Below the pieces are notes generated by a model. That model searched no databases. It worked only from the letters and a program-made list of their open reading frames with translations, and was not told where the DNA came from. DNA of 53,764 nucleotides. Origin: an uncultured Candidatus Melainabacteria bacterium. Lineage in GTDB: Bacteria > Cyanobacteriota > Vampirovibrionia > Gastranaerophilales > Gastranaerophilaceae. Positions 27,700-35,892 of this stretch are shown here, piece by piece. Both the position numbers and the translations under genes were made by a program. The stretch is taken from assembly GCA_947361615.1 (NCBI GenBank), contig CANAJP010000005.1, positions 1-53,764 on the forward strand. Reading direction: 5' to 3'. The stretch's first letter is position 1; every line of letters starts with the position of its first letter.

Positions 27700-27865
27700 A
27701 AAAAATTATCTCTCAAATTTATTATAGTATAAAGATATCGAAGTTATAAAAAATCATCAAACTAACTATCAATAATTATAAAATTGTATGTGAATTTATC
27801 TCAAACCACGTGTTAATTTACAAGAAAAAAACGGCAAATCGGGAGTAATTTTAAAACGGTCACTG

Positions 27866-28093
27866 CCCAAAATAATCAAACCATTTGACCCAGCCAAACA
27901 CAGTGCCGAAAGATAGGCTATGCTTAGGTTTAAAACCAAAAACCCAAAATAATCATACCATCTGCCCCGACCATTAAAAGACCGTTTTGACCGTTTTCAG
28001 TTCACATGGTTTGATTATTTCCTACCCCTCAAACCCGCTCACAATGCCGATTGCCCAAAATAATCGCACCATCTGACCTAATCAAACCACTCA
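27866..28093. repeat. Transposon right-end binding-site array
   Basis: Copies of the end motif lie at 27866-27888 (CCCAAAATAATCAAACCATT), 27943-27964, 28001-28020 (inverted, TTCACATGGTTTGATTATTT), 28054-28076 and a partial terminal one at 28079-28093. The left end has two such sites, the right end five, a left-right asymmetry known from Mu and Tn7. Confidence 0.8.
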
Positions 28094-28196
28094 ATAAAAT
28101 ACATACTGCAAAACAAGGAATTGAAGAATATGGTTACGACAAATTCTTTGAAGTTCTAAAGGAAAGCAAAAACGATTGTATCAAAAGCATTAAAAA

Positions 28197-28212
28197 AGAG
28201 CCCGCAGGCTCT
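28197..28212 (-). terminator. Former tRNA-Ala terminator copy
   Basis: AGAGCC-CGCA-GGCTCT; read on the minus strand it is followed by TTTTTT. It equals the hairpin at 42795, which lies just downstream of tRNA-Ala. Confidence 0.6.
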
Positions 28213-28239
28213 GTTTATAATCGTTTCACTTGTATGAAA

Positions 28240-28247
28240 TGGTGGAG
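28240..28247. other. Attachment-site copy at the junction of the tandem elements
   Basis: TGGTGGAG equals the last eight bases of tRNA-Ala (CTCCACCA on the minus strand). Sequence to its left is shared with 42706-42837; sequence to its right is not shared. This marks where the left element ends and the right one begins. Confidence 0.6.
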
Positions 28248-28378
28248 CTTGACATACGATTTAACACTCCACATTCTTAAAAATGCCGCATAGCTTAGGA
28301 TTTGGACTAGTTTGATACCCACAATTTTTTGAGTTCAAAATTCTGAAATCCTTTAGCAAAAAACTGCAGATATATAAA

Positions 28379-28771
28379 TTACTCCAATCCAGGTAACACT
28401 TTAGTGATATAGGCAAAAGACTGAGGTGGAGTGAAGTTTGGATTTTCTTCGTATGGATCAATCGGATTGCTAAAAGTTTCAAATTCTTTAATCTTTATAG
28501 CATAACCTTTTTCTTTTCCTTTAAAATATTCAAAAAAATCATGGTAATTTATACCTGCAAAATTATTATAATTATTCCATAATTCTTGAGGAGTGTCCTC
28601 AATTATATCTTCAACAAGTATTTTACCTACGATTTGTTTTGTAGGTGAAGATTCATAAACAAAAATTTCATCTATTTCTTGTTTAAATATTGATTTTCTA
28701 AACTCATACAGTTTATTTCCTGTTTGAATTTCTTTAACGTATTTAGGTTTAATTGATAGTAAAACACTCAT
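28379..28771 (-). CDS. ASCH-domain protein
   Basis: 130 residues. The N-terminus has the ASCH hallmark SIKPKYVKEIQTGNKLYEFR, then strands KQIVGKILVEDI and KGYAIKIKEFE of the PUA-like barrel. ASCH proteins bind RNA or modified nucleotides and are often antitoxins or translation-linked regulators. It overlaps the upstream PIN-GNAT gene by 23 bases on the same strand, so the two are coupled, and both contain ASCH/EVE-like barrels. A toxin-antitoxin or RNA-modification role is inference. Confidence 0.75.
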   Translation of the reverse strand: MSVLLSIKPKYVKEIQTGNKLYEFRKSIFKQEIDEIFVYESSPTKQIVGKILVEDIIEDTPQELWNNYNNFAGINYHDFFEYFKGKEKGYAIKIKEFETFSNPIDPYEENPNFTPPQSFAYITKVLPGLE

Positions 28772-30269
28772 TTACATTATCCTTTATAATTTTTCTATAA
28801 TTTACATCTGTAATTTCGGTTATACTTCGAATTGGACCAGTTATAATATTTTCTTTTAACAAACTGTTATATGATACAGGCTTTTTGAAATGAAAATGCT
28901 GATTAAATAAAATAACCAAGATTGGAGATTTGCTAATGGCTTCAATATCACTTCTAGAATATACCGTTCTTTTAGCCGTAAGTTTTTGTATCTTTTCAGC
29001 ATCGGTCAAATTTCTTTCTATTTTTTCTACGATTCCTAAAGTTGTAATCATCATGTCATCCTCAGATCTATAAAATAACAGAATATCACCAACTGAAATT
29101 TTTCCTGTAATGGCATGTGATAGATAAGCTTTTTTTATAGAATTCCCCTCACTATTTGGATGTAAAGTTAACAAAGTTGTTTGCCTTGTAGGTCTGAAAG
29201 AATCATAATCTGGGAATAACATTTTATGGTAATAAGGTATTATCGGAACTAAATGTTTTTTAACTTTTTCACCATCATAATAACTCGGATAATATTTCCT
29301 AGATAGTTCTTGAATATCAAAATCCACTAAATCTGTTGTTTTGGGTGCGATAATTGATTTTAAAAAGACTTCTTCATGCCTACTATTCTTTCCTATAAAT
29401 TCAAATCCAAAACTATTTATTAAAGGAACTAAATAATCATTTTCTTCTGTAAAATGAGTTAAGTATATATATGTAAGATTATTTTGTATTGCATAATCTA
29501 TTGCCATACTAATTAATCTTTCCCCTAACTTTTTCCCCCTAGCAATCTCTGCAACTTTGAATAGGCAAATCTTTAATATCTTTTCAAAATCTACTGGTGC
29601 AATAAAATCAATTTCATTTACTGTTTCAATTTTCGGTATTAGCAAAGCATTAATTCTATTTTTATTATCTGTAAAAGTATAAACATCTCGATCTTGCTTT
29701 ATAACCTTATTTGGCCACCAATAAGACATAAATTCGGGATAATCATGTTTTAATGTATCAAAAATTGGATCTTCTAAATTTATCTGAAAGCCTTTTTTCT
29801 TACAAAAACTTGGTGTAGAATGAATGTCTGTTTTTACAAGATACTCAGAAAAAATCTCAATAGCTTCTCTTGGACTTATTACAGTTTGGAGTCCTAATTT
29901 ATCAGCTTTATTTATTAATTTTTGATCTTCGGTAATTAAATAATCTACAACATTCCCATATACACAATATAATAGTTCATTATCAATAGTATCATTTTCG
30001 TTTTGAGGAATTTCTAACTGATTACAAAAATAATCATCTTTTAAAGCCTCAGGTACAGTTTCTAAAACTATATAAGCTTCAATCTTAGAAAGATTGGCTT
30101 TTTGACGTTCAAGATTACAATCTTTTTTAATTTCCTTAATCGATAAGGGATGAATTACTCTTTGATATTGCAAACGCTCTACAATATTATATAAAGTTTG
30201 TATGTGCTGTGGGATTTGGTGATAATTTTCTCTTAATATTAAAATATTAGTATCCAATAATAATCGCAT
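28749..30269 (-). CDS. PIN-GNAT-ASCH-like three-domain fusion protein
   Basis: 506 residues. Residues 1-140 are a PIN ribonuclease domain with acidic residues in LLLDTNILI (Asp 6), the TIDNELLYC region (near 93) and LITEDQKL (near 114). Residues 150-320 are a GNAT fold with the acetyl-CoA loop EIARGKKLGERL (near 242) and NSFGFEFIG. Residues 380-500 form an ASCH/EVE-like barrel (VGDILLFYRSEDDMMITTLG, then VEKIE). RNA cleavage, acylation and nucleotide reading are thus in one chain. The ASCH gene follows with a 23-base overlap. It is divergent from 30342. Toxin of a conflict system is my best inference. Confidence 0.75.
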   Translation of the reverse strand: MRLLLDTNILILRENYHQIPQHIQTLYNIVERLQYQRVIHPLSIKEIKKDCNLERQKANLSKIEAYIVLETVPEALKDDYFCNQLEIPQNENDTIDNELLYCVYGNVVDYLITEDQKLINKADKLGLQTVISPREAIEIFSEYLVKTDIHSTPSFCKKKGFQINLEDPIFDTLKHDYPEFMSYWWPNKVIKQDRDVYTFTDNKNRINALLIPKIETVNEIDFIAPVDFEKILKICLFKVAEIARGKKLGERLISMAIDYAIQNNLTYIYLTHFTEENDYLVPLINSFGFEFIGKNSRHEEVFLKSIIAPKTTDLVDFDIQELSRKYYPSYYDGEKVKKHLVPIIPYYHKMLFPDYDSFRPTRQTTLLTLHPNSEGNSIKKAYLSHAITGKISVGDILLFYRSEDDMMITTLGIVEKIERNLTDAEKIQKLTAKRTVYSRSDIEAISKSPILVILFNQHFHFKKPVSYNSLLKENIITGPIRSITEITDVNYRKIIKDNVNECFTIN

Positions 30270-30341
30270 GTGTTCATAATACTACACTATTCATTATTTG
30301 TAAATGATAATTTCCCCCTAAATAATAAACAGGAGATTTTT

Positions 30342-30893
30342 ATGTATTATTTTCCAAACCTTGATGAACAAACACGATTGAATATGGTTAGCGAACTTAA
30401 TAGAGATATTTGCGCAGGCTTATTCTACAAACCTGTATCTTTGAACTCATCATGCCTGCTAAGTTACAAAAGATTATTGCGCGACTGTTTTGAGGGTGGA
30501 ACACCCGAAACCTTAACTCAAAAACTTACACATAGCTTCTTCCGTGAAAAAGACAGAAACGGACGAAAAATTCCTACTAACATTGCTCAAGCTCTTGCAT
30601 TCAGTGACTTTAATCGTTACTACATTAGAGCCTTACTTTTGCGAGCAATTAGTGAAAACAAAAGTCTTTATGTTTATAGAGCTAAACAATCTCTTAACGA
30701 ACGTCAAAAGTCAAAGCTGGCTGTTAACAAGCTATACAGTGACAAACACATTATCTTAGAATTGCTGAAAATCTTTAGAGATTTCCGCTTGTTATTCAAT
30801 GTGAAACCTCAACCAGAACTCCTAAAGCCAAACTCTGGGCTTAGCCTTAGGTTCGTTGGGCAAAATGCTGAAAGGCAAAGCTATGAGTTCTAA
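30342..30893 (+). CDS. Unknown helical protein of the element
   Basis: ATG at 30342 is chosen for the AGGAG six bases upstream; the 72 bases before it are intergenic leader. The 183 residues are helical and basic, with a central LAFSDFNRYYIRALLLRAI segment and LYVYRAK following. No family recognised, no signal peptide or membrane segment. It is convergent with the Xre gene; the 92 bases between hold nothing obvious. It might be a small DNA- or RNA-binding accessory of the mobile element. Confidence 0.6.
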   Translation: MYYFPNLDEQTRLNMVSELNRDICAGLFYKPVSLNSSCLLSYKRLLRDCFEGGTPETLTQKLTHSFFREKDRNGRKIPTNIAQALAFSDFNRYYIRALLLRAISENKSLYVYRAKQSLNERQKSKLAVNKLYSDKHIILELLKIFRDFRLLFNVKPQPELLKPNSGLSLRFVGQNAERQSYEF

Positions 30894-30985
30894 CAAAAAT
30901 TTTTCAAGAATTGCTCGAATTTCTACAAGCCATATTATGCTGAAAACTTTTCTAACAACTATCAACAATTACAGAGAAAATCTTT

Positions 30986-31318
30986 TTACTTTAACTCTTT
31001 GTATGACATCAAAATTTTATGAAAAAAGCGAATTTCATCTAATGTTGAATGCTCAAAAATTCTATTTATATCTTCTAACAACTCTTTTTTTGTTTTCAAA
31101 TGACCAAAATCAAATAAATCCTGAATATCAACATTCAGCGCTTGAATAATTTTATTCAAACTATCGTCTTTTGGAAGATGTACCCCTTTTTCAATTTTAC
31201 TCAAGTTAGTGGCTTCCATATCAATCAATTCAGCAAGTTCAACTTGTTTCATATTTCTTGCTTCTCGTAGTTCTTTTATGCGTTTTCCAACTTGTGTACT
31301 TAATGTAGACATGTTCAC
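30986..31318 (-). CDS. Xre-family transcriptional repressor
   Basis: 110 residues. Residues 8-63 are a Cro/CI-type HTH (VGKRIKELREARNMKQVELA, then MEATNLSKIEKGVHLPKDDS). The tail is a short helical dimerisation region. It is transcribed divergently from the five-gene AAA+ operon across 151 bases that hold a good promoter and palindromic AT-rich sites. Control of that operon, and self-repression, is therefore likely. Confidence 0.85.
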   Translation of the reverse strand: MNMSTLSTQVGKRIKELREARNMKQVELAELIDMEATNLSKIEKGVHLPKDDSLNKIIQALNVDIQDLFDFGHLKTKKELLEDINRIFEHSTLDEIRFFHKILMSYKELK

Positions 31319-31392
31319 CTCTTACATTAAGTATACTTTATTATTATTGTCATAAAAAGATTAAAATGTGTCAATATCATACACAAAAATGA

Positions 31393-31422
31393 TTGACTTA
31401 TTATCACAAATGATTATATACT
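31393..31422 (+). promoter_or_regulatory. Sigma70-type promoter of the AAA+ operon with overlapping operator-like repeats
   Basis: TTGACT (31393-31398) and TATACT (31417-31422) with an 18-base spacer. ATGATTA...TTATCAT arms flank the -10, so a bound Xre dimer would block it. Confidence 0.6.
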
Positions 31423-31469
31423 TATCATTAATAAATACTTTCTTGTTTTAACACTAAAAAGGAACGTTC

Positions 31470-31976
31470 ATGCCTAAGCCAATCATAAATAATAAAAGTC
31501 ATACTTCTTTCGAAAAACTATCATTTATTGAAATGGATACTTTCAAGAATCCTGAACTAGCTTTTAGACAAAAACGCCCACAAAGTTACTTAAATCTTAT
31601 GAAAAATTTAGATGTTAATGGTGCCAAAATATCAGAAGATAAACTTAACGAAATTATTAATGAATTACGTAATACTGTACCTCAAATCTCTCTTGATGAA
31701 ACTTTCTTAGGTGTTTTAGGAAAATGTTATTTAGGAATTGGTTATGATGTGCATACTTTAAGTAAAAGTATTATCTTTGGAATGGATGAGGCTACACACG
31801 AATTAGGTTATGGACGAATGATTCTAAAGCATTTCAAAATAGGAGAAAATTTACCAACAGAATTAGAAAGAGCCAGAAATTTGGCGAGCAATCCAAATTA
31901 TCAATTTGTTGAAGTTTATAGCAATAAAATTATTGCGGTTTTAGCTGATGGAAATGTAGCAATCATAAAAAAATAG
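31470..31976 (+). CDS. Unknown protein, first gene of the Ycf46-like AAA+ operon
   Basis: 168 residues after AAAGGA. The N-terminal 60 residues are polar; the centre is helical (EDKLNEIINELRNTVPQISL). The C-terminal part ends in short strands (YQFVEVYSNKIIAVLADGNV). No known domain. It lies 10 bases before the coiled-coil gene. Because only this operon and the divergent repressor share the promoter region, it likely works with the AAA+ protein, perhaps as its substrate or sensor. Confidence 0.6.
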   Translation: MPKPIINNKSHTSFEKLSFIEMDTFKNPELAFRQKRPQSYLNLMKNLDVNGAKISEDKLNEIINELRNTVPQISLDETFLGVLGKCYLGIGYDVHTLSKSIIFGMDEATHELGYGRMILKHFKIGENLPTELERARNLASNPNYQFVEVYSNKIIAVLADGNVAIIKK

Positions 31977-31986
31977 AGAGGAAAAA

Positions 31987-33720
31987 GTGTCTGAAAATAC
32001 TATTGATGATTTAAAAAATGAAATGCATAATACTCAAAGTGAAATGCATACCATTACGGCACTTATGAGTGAAGAATTTACTCGTTTACACGCTAAAATT
32101 GATGAAGTTGACCATGAAGTTACATTAACGAATAAAAATGTCTTAGAAACTCGAAAAGATTTAGTTACTTTTACAATAAGATTTGAAGCTTTTGTTCAAC
32201 AAATTGAGCGAGAAAACGCTCTAACACATGCACAAGTAGATGTTGTAATGTTAAACCAAGAAATAGAGAAAAAATTTGGGATTTATGACAAGGTTCGAAG
32301 AGTTTTATTAGGCATTTTACAATCAGTTGATACTGGATTAGTTAGCAAAAATGCAATAACTAATGCAACTGAGAATTTAATGTTAGGAACGCCAAACTAT
32401 TGGCTTACACCATCTCTTGTTGCACTTGCTGCTTGGATAAGAAATAACAAACCTCTTGCAGAAAAAGCTCTAAACGAAGGTCTAAAAAGAAATTTGATAA
32501 AGACAGAACTAATGTTTACTTTAATCAATAACAGATTAAAACGAAACAATGCGAGTTTTATGTGGTTAAGTAAATATTTTGAGACACAAACGCCATTTGA
32601 AATGCCACAAGAAACATTGGTATTACTTGGAGCTTATGCGGACGGAGTTTTTGGACCAGATTCCCATGGCATTTGTAGAAAGCAAATTGAACATTGGGTT
32701 CAATTGTTATCACAAGATAGTGAAAGGGTTAAATCTCTTGAAGAAACTTGGTTAAACAAAATCAAGTTATTAGAAATTGATAAAGATACAACACCGTTTA
32801 AATATTTATCTTCTAACTGTGTTGAATGGACAAGACTTAGACAACTCTTAGAAGCTGCGAAAAAACAAAAAACACTATTACAATACTTAAAAAGCATAAT
32901 TGAAGCAAAAGATATTCAAAAAAGCTATGTAACAGAACTGGATGACTTGTTATTTAAGCTAGTAAATGAATATGATACGGATGAATTTGAGTTAAAAAAG
33001 AAAAAAACTTTGGCAGAGTTAATTATCAAATACGAGGGAGATAAGGAAAAAGCTCAACAAGATTTTGATACAAATGTAATCATTTTATTTAAAGAAAAAG
33101 TTTCATTTTTTGACATTCTAGTTAATTCAGTAAATAAAACAGAAATGTCGCCAATACTTAGAAGACTTTCCTTACTATTTATGAAAGAATGGATATTAAA
33201 TGCACATCACGATTTCACCGCAGAGTATAGATTAGGCTATCTATCAAATATCACAATACAAATTGGCGACTGGCATGCATCAACCAAAGATGGATCTAAT
33301 GTTAACGAATTGATAGAAAAATACAAACAATACTTACAGGATAATTACAATAAAATTATGGGCGAAATTCGTGGTTCTATAATAACTAGAGGTATTTTTC
33401 TTATACTCTGCTCTATATGGATGCTATTTTCATCATTTAGTAGTCCTGCGGTTTTTATTAGTAGTATGTTTGGTTTTGCACTAATAAAAAGTATAATTAA
33501 TTTTTTCAAGACACGATCTCAGCTTAAAGAAGAAATGCGACAAAAGAATGAAGCTGCAAAACAAACATGTCATGCGTTTTGTGCCGAGTATGTCGATTGG
33601 CAAAAAGCCTATAAAGAAGCAGACAAAGTTACTAATGATGTTCAAAACTATCTTAAAAGATTCACAACTGAAGAATTTTCTGCAAACAGTACAGGACGCA
33701 AAATTATTAATAAGATATAG
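31987..33720 (+). CDS. Coiled-coil protein with C-terminal membrane hairpin
   Basis: GTG start with AGAGGA upstream; 577 residues. Residues 5-90 are coiled coil (heptads in LKNEMHNTQSEMHTITALM and after). A long helical region with LTPSLVALAAWIRNNKPLAEKALNEG follows. Two adjacent hydrophobic segments at about 465-482 and 484-500 (GIFLILCSIWMLFSSF, then FISSMFGFALIKSIINFF) form a membrane hairpin near the end. The protein ends STGRKIINKI, a tail shared with the AAA+ protein of the same operon (NTGRKVLI). It could be a membrane-acting effector or scaffold; no family recognised. Confidence 0.65.
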   Translation: MSENTIDDLKNEMHNTQSEMHTITALMSEEFTRLHAKIDEVDHEVTLTNKNVLETRKDLVTFTIRFEAFVQQIERENALTHAQVDVVMLNQEIEKKFGIYDKVRRVLLGILQSVDTGLVSKNAITNATENLMLGTPNYWLTPSLVALAAWIRNNKPLAEKALNEGLKRNLIKTELMFTLINNRLKRNNASFMWLSKYFETQTPFEMPQETLVLLGAYADGVFGPDSHGICRKQIEHWVQLLSQDSERVKSLEETWLNKIKLLEIDKDTTPFKYLSSNCVEWTRLRQLLEAAKKQKTLLQYLKSIIEAKDIQKSYVTELDDLLFKLVNEYDTDEFELKKKKTLAELIIKYEGDKEKAQQDFDTNVIILFKEKVSFFDILVNSVNKTEMSPILRRLSLLFMKEWILNAHHDFTAEYRLGYLSNITIQIGDWHASTKDGSNVNELIEKYKQYLQDNYNKIMGEIRGSIITRGIFLILCSIWMLFSSFSSPAVFISSMFGFALIKSIINFFKTRSQLKEEMRQKNEAAKQTCHAFCAEYVDWQKAYKEADKVTNDVQNYLKRFTTEEFSANSTGRKIINKI

Positions 33721-33728
33721 GTGAATTT

Positions 33729-33881
33729 ATGGAAGAAAATAAAAATACAAACGTTAATCAAAACAAAATTCAAGATAACAAACCGGAATTCACTAGAAAT
33801 GAAAAAATTGCGGTAAAATTCCCTGATTGGGATTTATTACCACCAGAATTATTAGTAAAAAGGAACTTATATGAAACCTAA
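33729..33881 (+). CDS. 50-residue peptide with a PDWDLLPPELL motif
   Basis: ATG at 33729 with AGGTG seven bases upstream, eight bases after the previous stop; it overlaps the next gene's start by 11 bases. The first 27 residues are Asn/Lys-rich and likely disordered, followed by VKFPDWDLLPPELLVKR. A short peptide with one conserved-looking aromatic/Pro motif is typical of adaptors that dock on larger partners. Its place in the middle of a tight operon argues that it is real. Confidence 0.6.
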   Translation: MEENKNTNVNQNKIQDNKPEFTRNEKIAVKFPDWDLLPPELLVKRNLYET

Positions 33882-34320
33882 AATTTATGCAGATTGGTGT
33901 AATATTTTTGACAAAATCGAAACTTGGGAAATCGGACATATAGACGAAGTCTTGCTTTCTGATATGGAAAAAGGTACGATTGATTGGGTTGATGGTGTTT
34001 CGCAAAGAATTACTTTAAGACTAATTGTCTTAGTCAATAAAAGATTACAAAATCTTTGTAATTTTTACAATAAAAGAATAGCAATGTTATACAATCCATT
34101 TGATTTAACAAATTTATTGATAATCTTTCGTAAAGAACTTATATTTCTCAAGCGTTTAAATGATTTACCTATATTACCAGAAGATACAAGGAAAGGTTTA
34201 GTTGAAGACATAATAAATTATGCCAAAAAAGTTCAACAATCGTTAGAAGATAATGCTAAAAATGATTTATCTGGAGAACTCAAAAGGGTTATTAATAGTT
34301 ATAGGATAGACAATATTTAG
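33871..34320 (+). CDS. Unknown helical protein of the AAA+ operon
   Basis: 149 residues, AAGGA eight bases upstream. All-helical and without known motif; begins with an aromatic stretch (YADWCNIFDKIETWEIGHID) and continues with amphipathic helices (RLIVLVNKRLQNLCNFYNKR). It overlaps the 50-residue gene and lies 12 bases before the AAA+ gene. Possibly a helical adaptor or antitoxin-like partner of the ATPase. Confidence 0.6.
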   Translation: MKPKIYADWCNIFDKIETWEIGHIDEVLLSDMEKGTIDWVDGVSQRITLRLIVLVNKRLQNLCNFYNKRIAMLYNPFDLTNLLIIFRKELIFLKRLNDLPILPEDTRKGLVEDIINYAKKVQQSLEDNAKNDLSGELKRVINSYRIDNI

Positions 34321-34332
34321 AGGTATAAAATA

Positions 34333-35892
34333 GTGAGTAGTGTTAAAGATTTTTCAAACAAAGTAAAACGATATTTGATTGCAAGAATACCATTTATTTC
34401 AATTAATTCAATAGAAAGGGCAAGGGTTCTTGATATTTTTACGAAATTGAATGAAGAACTGCATTTGCCAATATATGTACACACTCTTTCTAAGGGTATT
34501 ATCGATTTATCCTCAAATAATCTTGTTAATGAGGACAAATCAATAGTAGGAGCTTTAGATTTTATAAGCCAACAAATATCACAACGCCAAAATTTAACAT
34601 TTATTCTAACAGAAGTTACCGATATTCAAGATGATTCTATAACTGCAAGACATTTTCTTGATCTGGTAACTTTAGCTGAAGAACGTGGGGCTGTAATTAT
34701 TGTCATAAACAATAATCCGATTTGGAAACAGTTACAACGACTGGGAATGTCATTAGAACTTGACTTACTCGATGAAGATGAAGTTTATACAATCATAAAA
34801 GATAGTATTAAGCCATATCAGAATAGCGTTTCACTTGAATGGGATAATACTGATTATAAACAAGTCGCAAGTATTCTAACGGGATTAAGTAAAATTGAAA
34901 TTCAAAATATAGTTGCTACACTAATTGCAAAAAGAGAGATTAAAAAATCTGATATAACTGAAATCGTCACAATTAAAGATAGTATGTTCTCAAATATATC
35001 AGGTTTAGAAAAAATCCATTGTTCTGAAAACGATATTAATGTTGGTGGATTAAAAGGGTTAAAGTGTTGGTTAGATAATAAAAAAAGCCTTTTGTCACCT
35101 GAAAAGAAAGAAGTTTTAAAATCACGTAATATAAGATTACCACGTGGAGTATTACTCGTTGGCGTTCCAGGTTGCGGTAAAAGTTTACTGGCTAAATTTA
35201 TTGCAAGTAACTGGCAATTACCTTTATATAGACTTGATTTTGCAACCATTCAGGGTATGTATGTAGGGCAATCTGAAAATAGATTAAAAGATGCTTTATC
35301 ATTAGCAGAAACGGTTTCTCCGTGTATACTATGGATTGACGAAATTGAAAAAGGTCTTGTTGGAGCACAAGGCATGGATTCCAGTGGAGTTTCAACAAGA
35401 ATGGTTGGTCAGTTTTTATTCTGGTTACAAGAATCTCTAAAATTTGTATTTGTCGTTGCAACGGCAAATGATGTTTCAAAGCTACCACCTGAATTATTAA
35501 GAAAAGGACGTTTTGACGAACTGTTTTTTGTAGATTTGCCTAATGAAACAGAACGTAAAGATATCCTTGATATTTATTGCAAAAAATTTCTTAGAAAAAA
35601 TTTTAAAGAAGATGTCTTAATGAAATTAGTATCATTAACAGAAGGTTTTTCAGGCGCAGATATTGAATCAACCATTAAAGAAATTGCTTACAAAACAATA
35701 ACCTCAACAGAGGAACAACTGTCAATGCAAACAATCGTTTCTAATTTCAAAAATGTTGTACCATTATCAAGAACTAATCCTGAAAAAATTGAAACTATAA
35801 GACAATGGGGAAAAGAACGAGCTATCCCTGCTTCCGGTAAATTCTCATCTGAAACAGATAGTGAAAATACTGGACGTAAGGTATTAATCTAG
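34333..35892 (+). CDS. Ycf46-like AAA+ ATPase
   Basis: GTG start with AGAGG upstream; 519 residues. The N-terminal 240 residues match the degenerate first half of Ycf46-type proteins (RQNLTFILTEVTDI, then RGAVIIVINNNPIW). The active AAA+ domain has GVPGCGKSLLAKF (near 280), LWIDEIEKGL (near 333), sensor-1 VVATANDVSKLPPELLRKGR (near 374-393, with the arginine finger) and a C-terminal lid with FSGADIES (near 436). Housekeeping Ycf46 proteins occur in cyanobacteria and plastids; this one sits in a mobile island, so it has been recruited. The C-terminal tail NTGRKVLI resembles that of the coiled-coil partner. It overlaps the convergent gene by four bases. Confidence 0.85.
   Translation: MSSVKDFSNKVKRYLIARIPFISINSIERARVLDIFTKLNEELHLPIYVHTLSKGIIDLSSNNLVNEDKSIVGALDFISQQISQRQNLTFILTEVTDIQDDSITARHFLDLVTLAEERGAVIIVINNNPIWKQLQRLGMSLELDLLDEDEVYTIIKDSIKPYQNSVSLEWDNTDYKQVASILTGLSKIEIQNIVATLIAKREIKKSDITEIVTIKDSMFSNISGLEKIHCSENDINVGGLKGLKCWLDNKKSLLSPEKKEVLKSRNIRLPRGVLLVGVPGCGKSLLAKFIASNWQLPLYRLDFATIQGMYVGQSENRLKDALSLAETVSPCILWIDEIEKGLVGAQGMDSSGVSTRMVGQFLFWLQESLKFVFVVATANDVSKLPPELLRKGRFDELFFVDLPNETERKDILDIYCKKFLRKNFKEDVLMKLVSLTEGFSGADIESTIKEIAYKTITSTEEQLSMQTIVSNFKNVVPLSRTNPEKIETIRQWGKERAIPASGKFSSETDSENTGRKVLI

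Larger units (their letters stand above)
18101..28103. mobile_element. Mu/Tn7-like DDE transposon carrying a Hachiman-like system
   Basis: The boundaries follow from the recombinase copy that it interrupts: homology to 41269-42867 ends at 18100 and resumes at 28108. TACT flanks both sides (18097-18100 and 28104-28107), a candidate 4-bp target duplication. The ends contain several copies of a 22-bp motif (consensus TCACATGGTTTGATTATTTT), as expected of multisite transposase-bound ends. Machinery is transposase (24811-26826), MuB-like ATPase (24076-24807) and an associated protein (23454-24128). Cargo is hamA/hamB, a membrane-protein pair, a small acidic protein and a GNAT acetyltransferase. 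Confidence 0.8.
28108..28247 (+). pseudogene. Large serine recombinase remnant, 3' part
   Basis: Continues the copy broken at 18100. It is nearly identical to 42706-42845, encoding GIEEYGYDKFFEVLKESKND and ending at the tRNA-end sequence TGGTGGAG. Beyond it the reading frame runs into unrelated sequence to a stop at 28293. Confidence 0.9.

Noticed and set aside
18097-28107. A 5-bp target duplication as in Mu and Tn7
   Set aside because: Only TACT (or TAC) matches on both sides; the next base differs (G versus A), so 5 bp is not supported as written.
28051-28293. Independent 80-residue gene
   Set aside because: Its middle is the displaced 3' end of the recombinase copy, and its start lies in transposon end sequence, so it is a chance frame over a remnant.
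30856-31149. Plus-strand ORF overlapping the 30342 gene and the Xre gene
   Set aside because: It is in another frame of two better supported genes, lacks a ribosome site and has no protein-like pattern.
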